From Paracoccus albicereus (GTDB taxonomy: Bacteria; Pseudomonadota; Alphaproteobacteria; Rhodobacterales; Rhodobacteraceae): a DNA stretch of 64,000 nt. Shown piece after piece: positions 54,386 to 63,782 of this stretch. Under the pieces are notes generated by a model, which saw nothing but the letters and a program-made list of their open reading frames with translations, had not been told where the DNA came from and ran no database searches. Every line of letters begins with the position of its first letter. Position 1 is the stretch's first letter. The position numbers and the translations under genes are program-made. Location of the stretch: positions 186,001 through 250,000 of the forward strand of contig NZ_JAKZEU010000002.1 of assembly GCF_024359525.1 (NCBI RefSeq), written 5' to 3'.

Positions 54386-55888
54386 TCAGCGTTGACCCAG
54401 GCCTTCGCGGCGTTTGCGAAGCGCTCCCCAAATGGCGGCGGTGATCAAGGCCACCGTCGCTGCAACGAACACCGCCGAAATCGGGCGGGTCAGGAAGATC
54501 ATGGGATCGCCCCGGCCGATCAGCATGGCGCGGCGTAGATTGGTCTCGATCAGTGGGCCCAGGACGAAGCCCAGCAACAGCAGTGCCGGATTGAAGCGCG
54601 CAACCGCGAGAAGATAGCCTGCGGCACCGATCACCGCGACCGCCGCGATGTCGTAGCTGGAACCCCGCACCGAATAGACGCCGAGGCAGACGAAGACCAC
54701 GATGGCGGGATACAGCCAGCGGAAGGGGATGCGCAGCATCGACACCCAGATCCCGATCAGCGGCAGATTCAGCACCAGCAGGATCAAGTTGCCGATACCA
54801 AAGCTGACGACGAGCCCCCAGAACATGTCGGGGCGCGCATCCAGCATCAGCGGTCCAGGCTGGATCCCGTGAATGACCAGCGCGCCCAGCATCAGCGCCA
54901 TGATCGGATCGCCCGGAATGCCCAGCGTCAATGTCGGCACGAAAGCCGAGATCGCTGCAGAATTGTTGGCGGCCTCGGGCCCCGCAACGCCCTCGATCGC
55001 ACCCTCGCCGAAGCGCTCCGGTCGACGCGAGACCCGGCGTTCAAGCGCGTAGGAGAGAAATGAAGAGATGGTCGAGCCTGTACCGGGCAGTGCGCCGAAT
55101 AACGCACCGAGCGCGCCGCCCCGTACGATCGGGCCGGGCAATCTGCGCAGGTCGTCGCGGGTAGGCAGCAGTTGGCGCAGGCTGACATGGGGCGGGCTTC
55201 CTTCGCGTTCGGCAGCGCGGACGTTTCCTATGATTTCGGCCACGCCGAAAAGACCCATCGCCAGCGCAACGAGGTTGATCCCGTCCAGCAGTTCGGTCTG
55301 ACCGAAGGTCAGGCGCTGCACACCGCTGTTCACATCTGTCCCGACGCATCCAAGGATCAGTCCCAGCACCACCATCGCGAACGCTTTGACCGGGCTCTTC
55401 GATCCGATGGTCGAGGCGGCCACCAGCCCCAGCACCATCATTGCGGCATAATCGGCAGCACCAAAGCTGGTCGCCGCGTTCGACAACCACCCGGCCAGTC
55501 CGATCAACACCGCGATGCCGATCATGGAACCCAGAAACGATGAGATCATCGAGGCGAAAAGTGCGACCCCTGCACGTCCCTGCCGCGCCATCGGATAACC
55601 GTCGAGCGTGGTGACCGCGGATTGCGGGGTGCCGGGCAGACGCAGCAGGATGGACGCCACCGCGCCGCCATACTGCGCGCCGTAATAGACGCCACCAAGC
55701 ATGATCAACGCAGCTTCGGGGCTGATATAGTAGGTAATCGGCAGCAGCAAAGAGATCGCTGCCATCGCGCCGATGCCCGGCAGCACACCTATGAAAGTCC
55801 CGAGAACCACGCCCAGGACGCAGTAGATCAAGACATCGGGGCGCATAGCCACCGAAAATCCATGCATGAGGCCGTCGAAGGCGGTCAC
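54386..55888 (-). CDS. tctA: Tripartite tricarboxylate transporter, large membrane subunit
   Basis: A 500-residue TctA with about 11-12 transmembrane helices and the family blocks GVLPGIGAMAAISLLLPITY, GAQYGGAVASILLRLPGTPQS, LFGALPGTGSTISSFLSYALE and PTLTLGIPGDPIMALMLGAL. It uses an ion gradient to import carboxylates delivered by TctC. GTG 55888 overlaps the tctB stop by 4 nt and is the chosen start. Confidence 0.93.
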   Translation of the reverse strand: MTAFDGLMHGFSVAMRPDVLIYCVLGVVLGTFIGVLPGIGAMAAISLLLPITYYISPEAALIMLGGVYYGAQYGGAVASILLRLPGTPQSAVTTLDGYPMARQGRAGVALFASMISSFLGSMIGIAVLIGLAGWLSNAATSFGAADYAAMMVLGLVAASTIGSKSPVKAFAMVVLGLILGCVGTDVNSGVQRLTFGQTELLDGINLVALAMGLFGVAEIIGNVRAAEREGSPPHVSLRQLLPTRDDLRRLPGPIVRGGALGALFGALPGTGSTISSFLSYALERRVSRRPERFGEGAIEGVAGPEAANNSAAISAFVPTLTLGIPGDPIMALMLGALVIHGIQPGPLMLDARPDMFWGLVVSFGIGNLILLVLNLPLIGIWVSMLRIPFRWLYPAIVVFVCLGVYSVRGSSYDIAAVAVIGAAGYLLAVARFNPALLLLGFVLGPLIETNLRRAMLIGRGDPMIFLTRPISAVFVAATVALITAAIWGALRKRREGLGQR

Positions 55889-56334
55889 CCCGGAAACTCC
55901 GGCCAGACTGGCATGGTCATGCGCAGGCCGTGCTTGAAGACCAGCCATGTCAGTGCTGTCACGGCCACGGCAAGCACGCACCGCCAGATCCAGCCTGGAC
56001 GCGGCGCGGGAAGGCTGGCAAGAACCACGGCGATCGCGGTTGCGACAACGATTCCCAGCGTCTGAAGTCCGAAACCGAAGACCGCGATGGCGGCGAGGAT
56101 CGCGAGCATCTCGGGCAAAGCCAGAGGGCGCGCCGTCCCGCTACGACGCCACGCAGGCAGGGCGATCGCCAGTCCAAGGACCGCCAGAATTCCGCCGAGC
56201 GTGACGGGAAAGAAGCCCGGTCCCATCTGGCGAAGGCTGCCGATATCGTAATGGAGCTGCGAGTAGATCGATACGAACAGACCTGTGGCGACCATCGCGA
56301 CGCCACCAAGCAGATCGTGCCAGTCACGCCGCAT
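55885..56334 (-). CDS. tctB: Tripartite tricarboxylate transporter, small membrane subunit
   Basis: A 149-residue TctB with four predicted helices. GGVAMVATGLFVSIYSQLHY and MGPGFFPVTLGGILAVLGLA are typical. It follows tctC by 6 nt and overlaps tctA, giving the standard tctC-B-A order. Confidence 0.9.
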   Translation of the reverse strand: MRRDWHDLLGGVAMVATGLFVSIYSQLHYDIGSLRQMGPGFFPVTLGGILAVLGLAIALPAWRRSGTARPLALPEMLAILAAIAVFGFGLQTLGIVVATAIAVVLASLPAPRPGWIWRCVLAVAVTALTWLVFKHGLRMTMPVWPEFPG

Positions 56335-56340
56335 GCTGAT

Positions 56341-57315
56341 CTACTGAGCTTCGACCCGGTCGATCACCGCACCCCATGTTTCGGTATCGTCGCTGATCCG
56401 CTGCGACAGATCGTCGGCCGAACCACCCTGCGCCTGCCAGCCCATGGTCAGCATCTGCTCCTGGACAGCCGGGTCCTTCAGAATCTCATTCACCTCTGCG
56501 TTCAAACGCTCGATGATCGCGGGGTCGGTCCCGGCGGGCGCGATGAAGGCATTCCACAACTCGGCGCGGAAATCATCGGGAATGTCGGCTTGTCCGGCGA
56601 TCACGGGCACGTCGGGAACCTGTGCGAAGGGTTCGGACGACGTGATGCCTAGCATCTTCATCTTGCCCGCTTCGACCTGAGGAAGCGCTGCCGAGGGCGC
56701 CATGAAGCCCGCATCGATCTCGCCACCGATGATCGACGTGGTCACTTCGGCATAGCTCGCGAAGGGGACGTGCAGCATCTGGATGCCGGCGGCATCCGCG
56801 AAAAGCTCTGCCGTCAGATGCGCGCCCGAACCTTGTCCGACCGAGCCGTAGGCGATTGCATCAGGTTCGGCCTTGGCTGCATCGATAAATCCCGCGACGT
56901 CGCCGGGCGCAGCATCGGCGGCCATCGCCAGCACCAGCGGCGACGTCGCGATCAGCGTCACCGGGGCGATATCCGCTGCGACGTCATAGCCGACATCCGC
57001 CGTCAGCCGCGGCGAGGTCGTGAGCGGGCCATTGATCGTGGTGCCGAAGGCGTAGTTTTCCTTACCCGCCAGCATCTGCTGGACGCCGATCACGCCACCC
57101 GCGCCGGGCTTGTTTTCAACCACGACAGGCTGGCCCAGTTTCTCTGCCAGCGGTTCGGTGATGAGACGCGCCAGCACATCCGGGGACGATCCGGCAGGGA
57201 AGCCAACGTAGACATGAACCGGCTCTGTCGGCCATGCGTCCTGCGCCTGGGCCATCCCGGCGCCGGAGAGTACGAGGCTCATGGCCAAAGCGGTCCTGCT
57301 GTCGAAATGCTTCAT
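56341..57315 (-). CDS. tctC: Tripartite tricarboxylate transporter substrate-binding protein (Bug family)
   Basis: A 324-residue periplasmic protein. Signal peptide ends AQAQDAWP. Bug-family marks: PVHVYVGFPAGSSPDVLARLI, VVVENKPGAGGVIG and YGSVGQGSGAHLTAELF. The ligand could be citrate or another carboxylate. No tctDE two-component genes are adjacent, so regulation must be elsewhere or different. Confidence 0.92.
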   Translation of the reverse strand: MKHFDSRTALAMSLVLSGAGMAQAQDAWPTEPVHVYVGFPAGSSPDVLARLITEPLAEKLGQPVVVENKPGAGGVIGVQQMLAGKENYAFGTTINGPLTTSPRLTADVGYDVAADIAPVTLIATSPLVLAMAADAAPGDVAGFIDAAKAEPDAIAYGSVGQGSGAHLTAELFADAAGIQMLHVPFASYAEVTTSIIGGEIDAGFMAPSAALPQVEAGKMKMLGITSSEPFAQVPDVPVIAGQADIPDDFRAELWNAFIAPAGTDPAIIERLNAEVNEILKDPAVQEQMLTMGWQAQGGSADDLSQRISDDTETWGAVIDRVEAQ

Positions 57316-57457
57316 CTTGCCCTTCTCAAAAACAACGCGGACGAGTGTTGCGCTGGCGCTGAAGCGAGGTCAACCCGAAGGCGGGCGGTAAACGTCCGGA
57401 AGCGGCGGCGCAGGCTGTGCTCTGATCGCCAAGAACCGGGATGACAGGGAATGTGAG

Positions 57458-57547
57458 TGGCGGAGAGGGTGGGATTCGAACCCACGGAACCCTTGCAGGC
57501 TCAACGGTTTTCGAGACCGCCCCGTTCGACCACTCCGGCACCTCTCC
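57458..57547 (-). tRNA. tRNA-Ser(CGA)
   Basis: Read on the minus strand, a 90-nt class II tRNA: acceptor GGAGAGG pairs with CCUCUCC, discriminator G and an encoded CCA. The anticodon loop CUCGAAA gives CGA, and a long variable arm follows (GAGCCUGCAAGGGUUC region). Confidence 0.95.
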
Positions 57548-57642
57548 GCGCTTTCGGGTGGTGAGGCGGGGATGTATCGGGGCGGGGGTTGATGCGCAAG
57601 GGGGTAGCTGCGAAAAAGGCGGCAGTGAGGAAAGGACCCATC

Positions 57643-58524
57643 ATGCTGCGACACTGTCTTCTGGCGGGTGCGGTCCTTGCCGTGTCCCTTCCGACATTGC
57701 CGGCCTTCGCACAGTCGGACGTTCAGGCGCGGACGACCGCCACCCAATCCAGTGCGGAAGCGGTCGTCGACCGGATGTGGCAGGTCCTGCGACTTGATGA
57801 AATGATGCCGATCCTGCGCGACGAAGCGCTGGTTCAGGCAGACGAGATGGCCGCCACGATGTTCGAGCGCGGCGGCCTGGGTGGCTGGAACGAGGCGATC
57901 GGCCGCATCCACCGTCCCGAACGTCTCAGCGCGCTGCTGCGGGATGCCATGTTGCGCGGTCTGGAGGGACGCGATCCGTCCGAGATCGCCGGTGCGCTCG
58001 GCTTCTACGAAAGCCCGCTTGGACAACGCTTCGTCGCGCTTGAAACTTCCGCCCGCTTGGCTTTGCTGGAAGACGGCGCCGAGGATGACGCAAAGGCGGC
58101 ACTCGCACGTGCGGTTGCCCGCGATGCGCCGCGGATGGCGCAGATCCGCCGTCTTCTTGACGAGGCCGATCTGGTCGAACCGAACGTGGCTGGCGCGCTG
58201 AACGCGGCCTACGCCTTTTCGCGCGGATTTTCCGATGGTGGCGGCTATCCGATGCCGATGAGCGATGCGCAATTGCTGGAAGATGTGATCGCGCAGGAAC
58301 CGTCGATGCGCGCCGACACGATCGAATGGCTGAGCGCGTATCTTCTTTTTGCCTACTCGCCGCTCTCCGACGAAGAGCTTGATCGCTATATCGAATGGGC
58401 ATCCTCGGACGAGGGTCAGACCCTCTCGGCGCTGATGTTCTCGGCCTTCGATACGATGTTCGTCGAGGCCGCTCGTGACATGGGCCTCGCCGCAGCGCTG
58501 CAATTGGAGGGGCGGTCCCTCTGA
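57643..58524 (+). CDS. DUF2059 domain-containing exported protein
   Basis: A 293-residue, mostly helical protein with a signal peptide ending AFAQ. Two DUF2059-like blocks are visible: IAGALGFYESPLGQRFVALE (about 130) and LDRYIEWASSDEGQTLSALM (about 255). Function unknown. GAGGAAAGGA precedes ATG 57643. The stop overlaps the next start by 1 nt (TGATG). Confidence 0.8.
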   Translation: MLRHCLLAGAVLAVSLPTLPAFAQSDVQARTTATQSSAEAVVDRMWQVLRLDEMMPILRDEALVQADEMAATMFERGGLGGWNEAIGRIHRPERLSALLRDAMLRGLEGRDPSEIAGALGFYESPLGQRFVALETSARLALLEDGAEDDAKAALARAVARDAPRMAQIRRLLDEADLVEPNVAGALNAAYAFSRGFSDGGGYPMPMSDAQLLEDVIAQEPSMRADTIEWLSAYLLFAYSPLSDEELDRYIEWASSDEGQTLSALMFSAFDTMFVEAARDMGLAAALQLEGRSL

Positions 58525-59594
58525 TGTCCGAAGTGCTGCTGGTCGGTCCGCCGGCGCATCCTGCGCTGGCCGAGGCTCTTGGTGTCGTCGGGCGACCCGA
58601 AACGATCCCGGCGACGCTGACTGGTGGGCTGCAGGCGGGCATTCAGCGTCACAACTGGCCGGTCCTTCACCACGACGACGGGGCGATGACCGAGGCGGTC
58701 CGGGCGCCGATGACGCCAACCCTCAACCGATACGCGTCGGTGATGGGACTTACGCCGATTGACTGGCGCGGTGACCGCATCCTGGGCGCCCTGGCGCATG
58801 GGCCGGGCGGCGTCGCATGGGATCGCCACCGCTGGCGTGCGCCACTGGCCGCCGGGATCGCGGGGGCCATCGCAGCGCTTCCCGCGGACCGCGACATCGC
58901 CGCCATCGCCGCGCGGCTGCCGCAGATCGCGGTCTGGGCGGATTCGCGTCTACGCGCCTCGCGAGAGACGAGACCCTTGATGCCGGCGCCGCGCGATGAC
59001 GACGCGTGGCATCTGTCACAGGGCAGCCAGCCCTACGCCGACTTCTTCGCGGTCGAGGAATGGACCGTGTCGCATCTTCGCCATGACGGTGGCCAGTCAC
59101 CCCAGATGCGGCGCGCTGCGATGATCCTTGGCGATGCCGCGGTCGTCCTTCCCTGGGACCCGGTGCGCGACAGGGTTCTGGTCATCGAGCAATTCCGCGT
59201 TGTGCCTGCGCTGCGCGACGACCCCCAGCCATGGCTGATCGAGCCCATCGCAGGGCGCATCGACGCGGGTGAGACGCCCGAAATTGCGGCCCGCCGCGAG
59301 GCGATGGAAGAGGCGGGTCTTCGGCTTGGATCGCTGATCCCGGCAATGGGCATCTACCCCAGCCCCGGCGCACTGGCCGAATACCTGTATTTGTTCGTAG
59401 CGCCTGTGGATCTTCCCGACGACGTCATCGGGATCCACGGGCTGGCAAGCGAGGCCGAAGACATTCGCAGCCATCTTCTGGACCGGTCCGAATTGACGCG
59501 GATGGCGCTGGCCGGCGAAGTACCGAATGGACCGCTGGCAACGCTGGCCCTGTGGCTGGAGGTCAGGGCGGCGGAATTGCGCGCTCAGGCCTGA
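58524..59594 (+). CDS. NUDIX hydrolase, ADP-ribose pyrophosphatase-like, with N-terminal extra domain
   Basis: A 356-residue protein. The Nudix box begins GRIDAGETPEIAARRE and ends EEAG, residues about 244-265, with the ADP-ribose-type proline-bearing YPSPGALAEYLYLF after it. That makes an ADP-ribose or nucleotide-sugar substrate likely. The first 150 residues, with LVGPPAHPALAEALG and NRYASVMGL, are a separate domain that looks like a gamma-glutamylcyclotransferase-type barrel. Its stop overlaps the convergent ThiE-like gene by 10 bp. Confidence 0.85.
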   Translation: MSEVLLVGPPAHPALAEALGVVGRPETIPATLTGGLQAGIQRHNWPVLHHDDGAMTEAVRAPMTPTLNRYASVMGLTPIDWRGDRILGALAHGPGGVAWDRHRWRAPLAAGIAGAIAALPADRDIAAIAARLPQIAVWADSRLRASRETRPLMPAPRDDDAWHLSQGSQPYADFFAVEEWTVSHLRHDGGQSPQMRRAAMILGDAAVVLPWDPVRDRVLVIEQFRVVPALRDDPQPWLIEPIAGRIDAGETPEIAARREAMEEAGLRLGSLIPAMGIYPSPGALAEYLYLFVAPVDLPDDVIGIHGLASEAEDIRSHLLDRSELTRMALAGEVPNGPLATLALWLEVRAAELRAQA

Positions 59595-60199
59595 CCTGCT
59601 TCCCAAAGCGTGTCGAGCGCCGCGACAGGATCGTCGGCGGCCCAGATCTCCGCCCCGATGGCGATGAAATCGCAGAGCGGCGCAAGGTCTGCCATCCGGT
59701 CCGCGTCCAGCGCACCTTCGGCGACGACCGGAACCTCGATCGTCTCTGACCACCATTGGAACAGGTCCAGCTCGGGGCGCTGACCGTGGCCAAGCGCGCT
59801 GTCGCCCACCGGACCGAAGCTGACGTAATCCGCACCGGCCTCGCCCGCATTCATGCCGTCGTGACGCGACCCGCCGCAGAAGGCACCGACGATCGCGTCG
59901 GCCCCCAGTTCCTTGCGGGCATAGCGCACGCTGCGTGCGCCGTCGGTCAGATGCACCCCGTCCAGGCCATGACGGCGGGCAAGTTCGATATGATCGTCGA
60001 TCACGACCGCGATGTCGCGGGCATGGGCGATCTCGCGCACCAGATCGGCGATGCGGCCGAGATCCTGTTCATCACCACCACCCGGGATGCGCAGGCAGGC
60101 GGGCGCATGTGCGTCCAGAACCGGGGTCAGCCGGGGTTCGAGTTCGGAGACGGGCAGAGCCGTGGGCAGGATCAGATAGAGCTGCGGAGCGTCAGACAT
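59585..60199 (-). CDS. ThiE/TenI-like TIM-barrel protein with degenerate active site
   Basis: A 204-residue thiamine phosphate synthase-superfamily protein. DGVHLTDGA, IVGAFCGGSRHDGMNAGEAG and GADYVSFGPV follow the family layout. Key catalytic elements of ThiE are altered: the N-terminal Q-x-R-x-K is absent, the NDR motif reads DDH, GVHLGQ reads GVHLTD and the T-x-T-K diphosphate loop is missing. It is probably not a standard synthase. ATG 60199 is preferred to longer forms. No other thi genes are nearby. Confidence 0.7.
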   Translation of the reverse strand: MSDAPQLYLILPTALPVSELEPRLTPVLDAHAPACLRIPGGGDEQDLGRIADLVREIAHARDIAVVIDDHIELARRHGLDGVHLTDGARSVRYARKELGADAIVGAFCGGSRHDGMNAGEAGADYVSFGPVGDSALGHGQRPELDLFQWWSETIEVPVVAEGALDADRMADLAPLCDFIAIGAEIWAADDPVAALDTLWEAGQA

Positions 60200-60269
60200 C
60201 GGGTGTTCCTCTTTGTCAGCGGGATAGCGCAGCTTGCCGCCCGCTGCCAGAGCCGCTAAGGCGCGGCGC

Positions 60270-60998
60270 ATGGATCAGCCCGCACCCCCCGTGGTCATTC
60301 TGGTGCGCCCGCAGATGGGCGAGAACATCGGCGCTGCCGCGCGCGCAATGCTGAATTTCGGCCTGACCGAGATGCGCCTGGTCGCACCGCGCGACGGCTG
60401 GCCGAACCCGAAGGCCGTTGCGATGGCATCGGGCGCGGCCGGTCAGGTTCTTGATCGCGCTCGCGTCTTTCCGACGCTGGCAGAAGCGATGGCCGGGATC
60501 GAGTTCGCCTATGCGACGACGGCGCGCGGGCGCGAGCTGACGAAACCCGTGGTCACCCCCGCCGAGGCCGCTGCGGCATCCCGCGACCGGGAGGGGCGCA
60601 CGGCGATCATCTTCGGCCCCGAACGCGCGGGGCTGGAAAACGACGACGTCGCGCGGGCCAATGCGATCGTGACGGTCCCGGTCAACCCCGATTTTCCGTC
60701 GCTGAACCTGGCCCAGGCGGTGCTGCTGATGGGCTATGAATGGGGTCGCGACAGCCTGCCGCGCGAACCCGCCCCGCATGGCCGCCGTCCGAAGGGCGAG
60801 GTGATGGCCGATCGGGTGGAGCTGGAACGTCTTGGCGATCACTGGGAAGAGAAGCTGGTCGATGCCGGTTTCTTCTTCCCCCCCGACAAGGCGCCCGTGA
60901 TGAAGCTGAACCTGCGCAATCTGTGGTCGCGGATGCCGCTGACCCGGTCCGATGTCCAGATCCTGCACGGCATCCTGCGCCAATTGACCCGCCGATAG
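60270..60998 (+). CDS. trmJ: tRNA (cytidine/uridine-2'-O-)-methyltransferase TrmJ
   Basis: A 242-residue SPOUT methyltransferase that modifies position 32 of tRNA anticodon loops. VVILVRPQMGENIGAAARAM is the family opening, with IIFGPERAGLENDDV and the knot sequence PDFPSLNLAQAVLLMGYEW for S-adenosylmethionine binding. The C-terminal 80 residues form the TrmJ tail. ATG 60270 removes a non-conserved 12-residue extension. Confidence 0.9.
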   Translation: MDQPAPPVVILVRPQMGENIGAAARAMLNFGLTEMRLVAPRDGWPNPKAVAMASGAAGQVLDRARVFPTLAEAMAGIEFAYATTARGRELTKPVVTPAEAAAASRDREGRTAIIFGPERAGLENDDVARANAIVTVPVNPDFPSLNLAQAVLLMGYEWGRDSLPREPAPHGRRPKGEVMADRVELERLGDHWEEKLVDAGFFFPPDKAPVMKLNLRNLWSRMPLTRSDVQILHGILRQLTRR

Positions 60999-61041
60999 GG
61001 GGGCCGTAGGCTCCGCCCCGCGAAACGAAGGACACCATCCC

Positions 61042-62190
61042 ATGGCCAAGCGCCCGGTTTTCGAGGACGTCTCCGATCCTGCCGCAACAACGCGCCCGGT
61101 CACGTCGACCGGCATCATCGACGCCGCGCCCAAAGGGGCGCGTCGGGCGATCAAGGTATGGCTGATCGTCCTGTTCGTGATGGTCGCTTCGATGATCGCC
61201 CTTGGCGGCGCGACCCGGCTGACCGGGTCGGGGCTGTCGATCACCGAATGGGCTCCCGTCACCGGCGCGCTGCCGCCGATGGATCAGGCTGCGTGGGAGG
61301 CGGAATTCGAAGCCTATCAGCAGATCCCGCAATTCAGCGAGGTCAACCCGGACATGGATCTCGCCGGGTTCAAGCGCATCTATTGGTGGGAATGGGCGCA
61401 TCGTCTGCTGGGTCGCGCGGTCGGGCTGGTCTGGGCCGTGGGCTTCGTTGTCTTCGCCGCGACCAAGCGCATCCCCGCAGGTTGGACGCCCCGGCTGCTG
61501 ACGCTGGGCGGGCTTGGCGCGCTGCAGGGCGCGATCGGCTGGTGGATGGTCCATTCCGGCCTGCAGGAGGGAATGGTCCGGGTCGCGTCCTACAGGCTTG
61601 CGACGCATCTGGGGCTGGCCTTTTTCATCCTCGGGCTGATCGCGTGGTACGTGCTGCTGCTGGGTCGCAGCGAGGCTGATCTGATGCGGGCGCGCAGGGC
61701 AGGGGAGGCGAAGCTGTTTTCCATGTCCACCGGCTTGATGCATCTGGCCTTCGTCCAGATCCTGATCGGCGCATTGGTCGCGGGGATCGATGCCGGGCGC
61801 CAATATACCGGCTGGCCCACGATGGGCGGCGAGTGGATCCCAGAAGCGATCTGGGACCCGACGCTCGGCTGGCGCAATCTCTTCGAGAACCCGGCGCTGG
61901 TGCAATTCGTCCACCGGATGGTCGCGTATTTGCTGGCGATCTTCGCGGTCGTCGTCTGGCTGCGCGCCCGCCGTTCACCCCATCCGGTCACGCGTGGTGC
62001 CTTCACCGCGATGATCGCGATGGTCGTGGTGCAGGTCGCCTTGGGCATCTTCACCATCATCCACGGAGCACCGCTTGGCCTGGCGCTGATCCACCAGCTG
62101 GGCGCGGTTGCGTTGTTCGTGCTCATCATCCGCGCCCGCCACCATGCCCGATATCCTCATGAGACCTCGATCCGCGGAGTTGTGCGATGA
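61042..62190 (+). CDS. ctaA: Haem A synthase
   Basis: A 382-residue CtaA/COX15 protein, about eight transmembrane helices, converting haem O to haem A for aa3-type cytochrome oxidase. GGATRLTGSGLSITEWAPV, EWAHRLLGRAVGLVW, and FVHRMVAYLLAI carry the conserved histidines, and ALIHQLGAVALFVL closes the second half. It overlaps the next gene by 4 nt (ATGA). Confidence 0.95.
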   Translation: MAKRPVFEDVSDPAATTRPVTSTGIIDAAPKGARRAIKVWLIVLFVMVASMIALGGATRLTGSGLSITEWAPVTGALPPMDQAAWEAEFEAYQQIPQFSEVNPDMDLAGFKRIYWWEWAHRLLGRAVGLVWAVGFVVFAATKRIPAGWTPRLLTLGGLGALQGAIGWWMVHSGLQEGMVRVASYRLATHLGLAFFILGLIAWYVLLLGRSEADLMRARRAGEAKLFSMSTGLMHLAFVQILIGALVAGIDAGRQYTGWPTMGGEWIPEAIWDPTLGWRNLFENPALVQFVHRMVAYLLAIFAVVVWLRARRSPHPVTRGAFTAMIAMVVVQVALGIFTIIHGAPLGLALIHQLGAVALFVLIIRARHHARYPHETSIRGVVR

Positions 62191-63659
62191 GCGCCTATGA
62201 CGATCTGATGGCCTTCCAGCGCGAGACCGAGGCGCTGTCCTCGGTCGCCGAACGTCTGGGCTGGGACCAGGAAACGGTGATGCCGCGCGGTGCCGTCGAG
62301 CAGCGGGCCGAGGAACTGGGCGCGATGGAAACCGTGCTGCATGATCGCCGCACGGATCCCCGCATCGGTGAATGGCTGGATGCAGCCAAACCGCAGACCG
62401 AGGTTGAACAGCGTGCGGTCGAGCTGATCGCGCGCGACTACGACCGCGCCAGCCGCGTTCCTTCCAAGCTGGCGTCGGAACTGGCGCGGCAGACCTCGCT
62501 GGCCCAGGGCATCTGGGCAGAGGCACGGCTGAACGACACGCCGGAGACATTCCTTCCCACGCTCGATGCGATCCTCATGCTGAAGCGCGAGGAGGCCGCG
62601 CATCTGTCAGGTGGCGGCGATCCCTACGACGCGCTGCTCGACCTGTTCGAGCCGGGTGCGAAGGCTGCGGAACTCGCCGCGCTTTTCGACGCCATGCGCC
62701 CGCGTCTGGTCGACCTGCGCGAGGCGATCCTGGGCGCCGAGAACCAGCCGCCGGCACTGCAGGGGACCTATCCGCACGACACGCAGATCCGGCTGGCGCG
62801 AGACTGTGCCACGGCCTTCGGCTATGACTGGGCGCGGGGACGCATGGACATCGCCGTGCATCCCTTCAGTTCGGGCCGCTGGCAGGATAGCCGCATAACC
62901 ACGCGCGTCGTTGAGACCGACCCGTTCAACTGCATCTATTCCACCATCCACGAGACAGGCCATTCCGGCTATGAACAGGGCATCGACGAGGATTACGCTT
63001 TCACACCGTTGGGCCGGGGCGTGTCGATGGGCGTCCACGAAAGCCAGAGCCGCATCTACGAGAACCAGCTTGGCCGAGGTCGGGCCTTCACCGGCTGGCT
63101 GTTTCAGCGCATGGGCGAGGCGTTCGACGATCTGGGCGTCGCCGATGCAGACGCGTTCTATCGGATCGTGAACCGGGTCACGCCGGGTTACATCCGCACG
63201 GAATCCGATGAGGTGCAGTACAATCTTCACGTCATGTTGCGGTTCGATCTGGAACGCGATCTTGTGGCCGGCAAGCTGTCGGTGGAAGACCTCCCAGAGG
63301 CGTGGAACGCGCGCTTCCTGAAGGATTTCGGCGTTGCGGTTGATCGGCCTGCGAACGGCGTCCTTCAAGACGTTCATTGGGCGGTGGGGCTTTTCGGATA
63401 TTTCCCGACCTACGCGCTTGGCAATGTCTATGCCGGCTGTCTTAACCGCGCGCTACGCGACGCTCTGCCGGATCTCGACGGGGCGCTGGCCCGGGGTGAT
63501 GCATCGCCGGCGACGGAATGGCTGCGCGAGAACCTGCAGCGCCACGGCGGACTGATGGAGCCGCGCGCGCTGATCGAGCAGGCGAGCGGTGGCGAGGTTT
63601 CCCCCGAGCCGCTGCTCGATTATCTGGAAGAGAAGTTCGGCCGCATCTACGGGCTGTAG
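62187..63659 (+). CDS. Carboxypeptidase M32
   Basis: A 490-residue cytoplasmic metallocarboxypeptidase. The zinc motif HETGH is at 255-259, followed by GYEQG and the downstream ligand HESQSRIYEN (E285). DFGVAVDRPANGVLQDVHWAVGLFGYFPTYALGN is the familiar C-terminal segment in pieces around residue 380. It trims C-terminal residues from peptides. Translationally coupled to ctaA by a 4-nt overlap. Confidence 0.94.
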   Translation: MSAYDDLMAFQRETEALSSVAERLGWDQETVMPRGAVEQRAEELGAMETVLHDRRTDPRIGEWLDAAKPQTEVEQRAVELIARDYDRASRVPSKLASELARQTSLAQGIWAEARLNDTPETFLPTLDAILMLKREEAAHLSGGGDPYDALLDLFEPGAKAAELAALFDAMRPRLVDLREAILGAENQPPALQGTYPHDTQIRLARDCATAFGYDWARGRMDIAVHPFSSGRWQDSRITTRVVETDPFNCIYSTIHETGHSGYEQGIDEDYAFTPLGRGVSMGVHESQSRIYENQLGRGRAFTGWLFQRMGEAFDDLGVADADAFYRIVNRVTPGYIRTESDEVQYNLHVMLRFDLERDLVAGKLSVEDLPEAWNARFLKDFGVAVDRPANGVLQDVHWAVGLFGYFPTYALGNVYAGCLNRALRDALPDLDGALARGDASPATEWLRENLQRHGGLMEPRALIEQASGGEVSPEPLLDYLEEKFGRIYGL

Positions 63660-63688
63660 TTGGACGCTGTTGCCCGAAAAGCGTCCAA
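63660..63688 (+). terminator. Inverted repeat after carboxypeptidase gene
   Basis: TTGGACGCT (63660-63668) pairs with AGCGTCCAA (63680-63688), 11-nt loop. No T run follows, so terminator activity is uncertain. Confidence 0.35.
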
Positions 63689-63782
63689 CCGCGAATGCAT
63701 GAGTGTGCTGCGACAGCCTTCCTTGTCGTCGGGGCATGAGCGGGCCTAACCTTCGCGAAACAGACGCGAGCGAGGGCGACTC

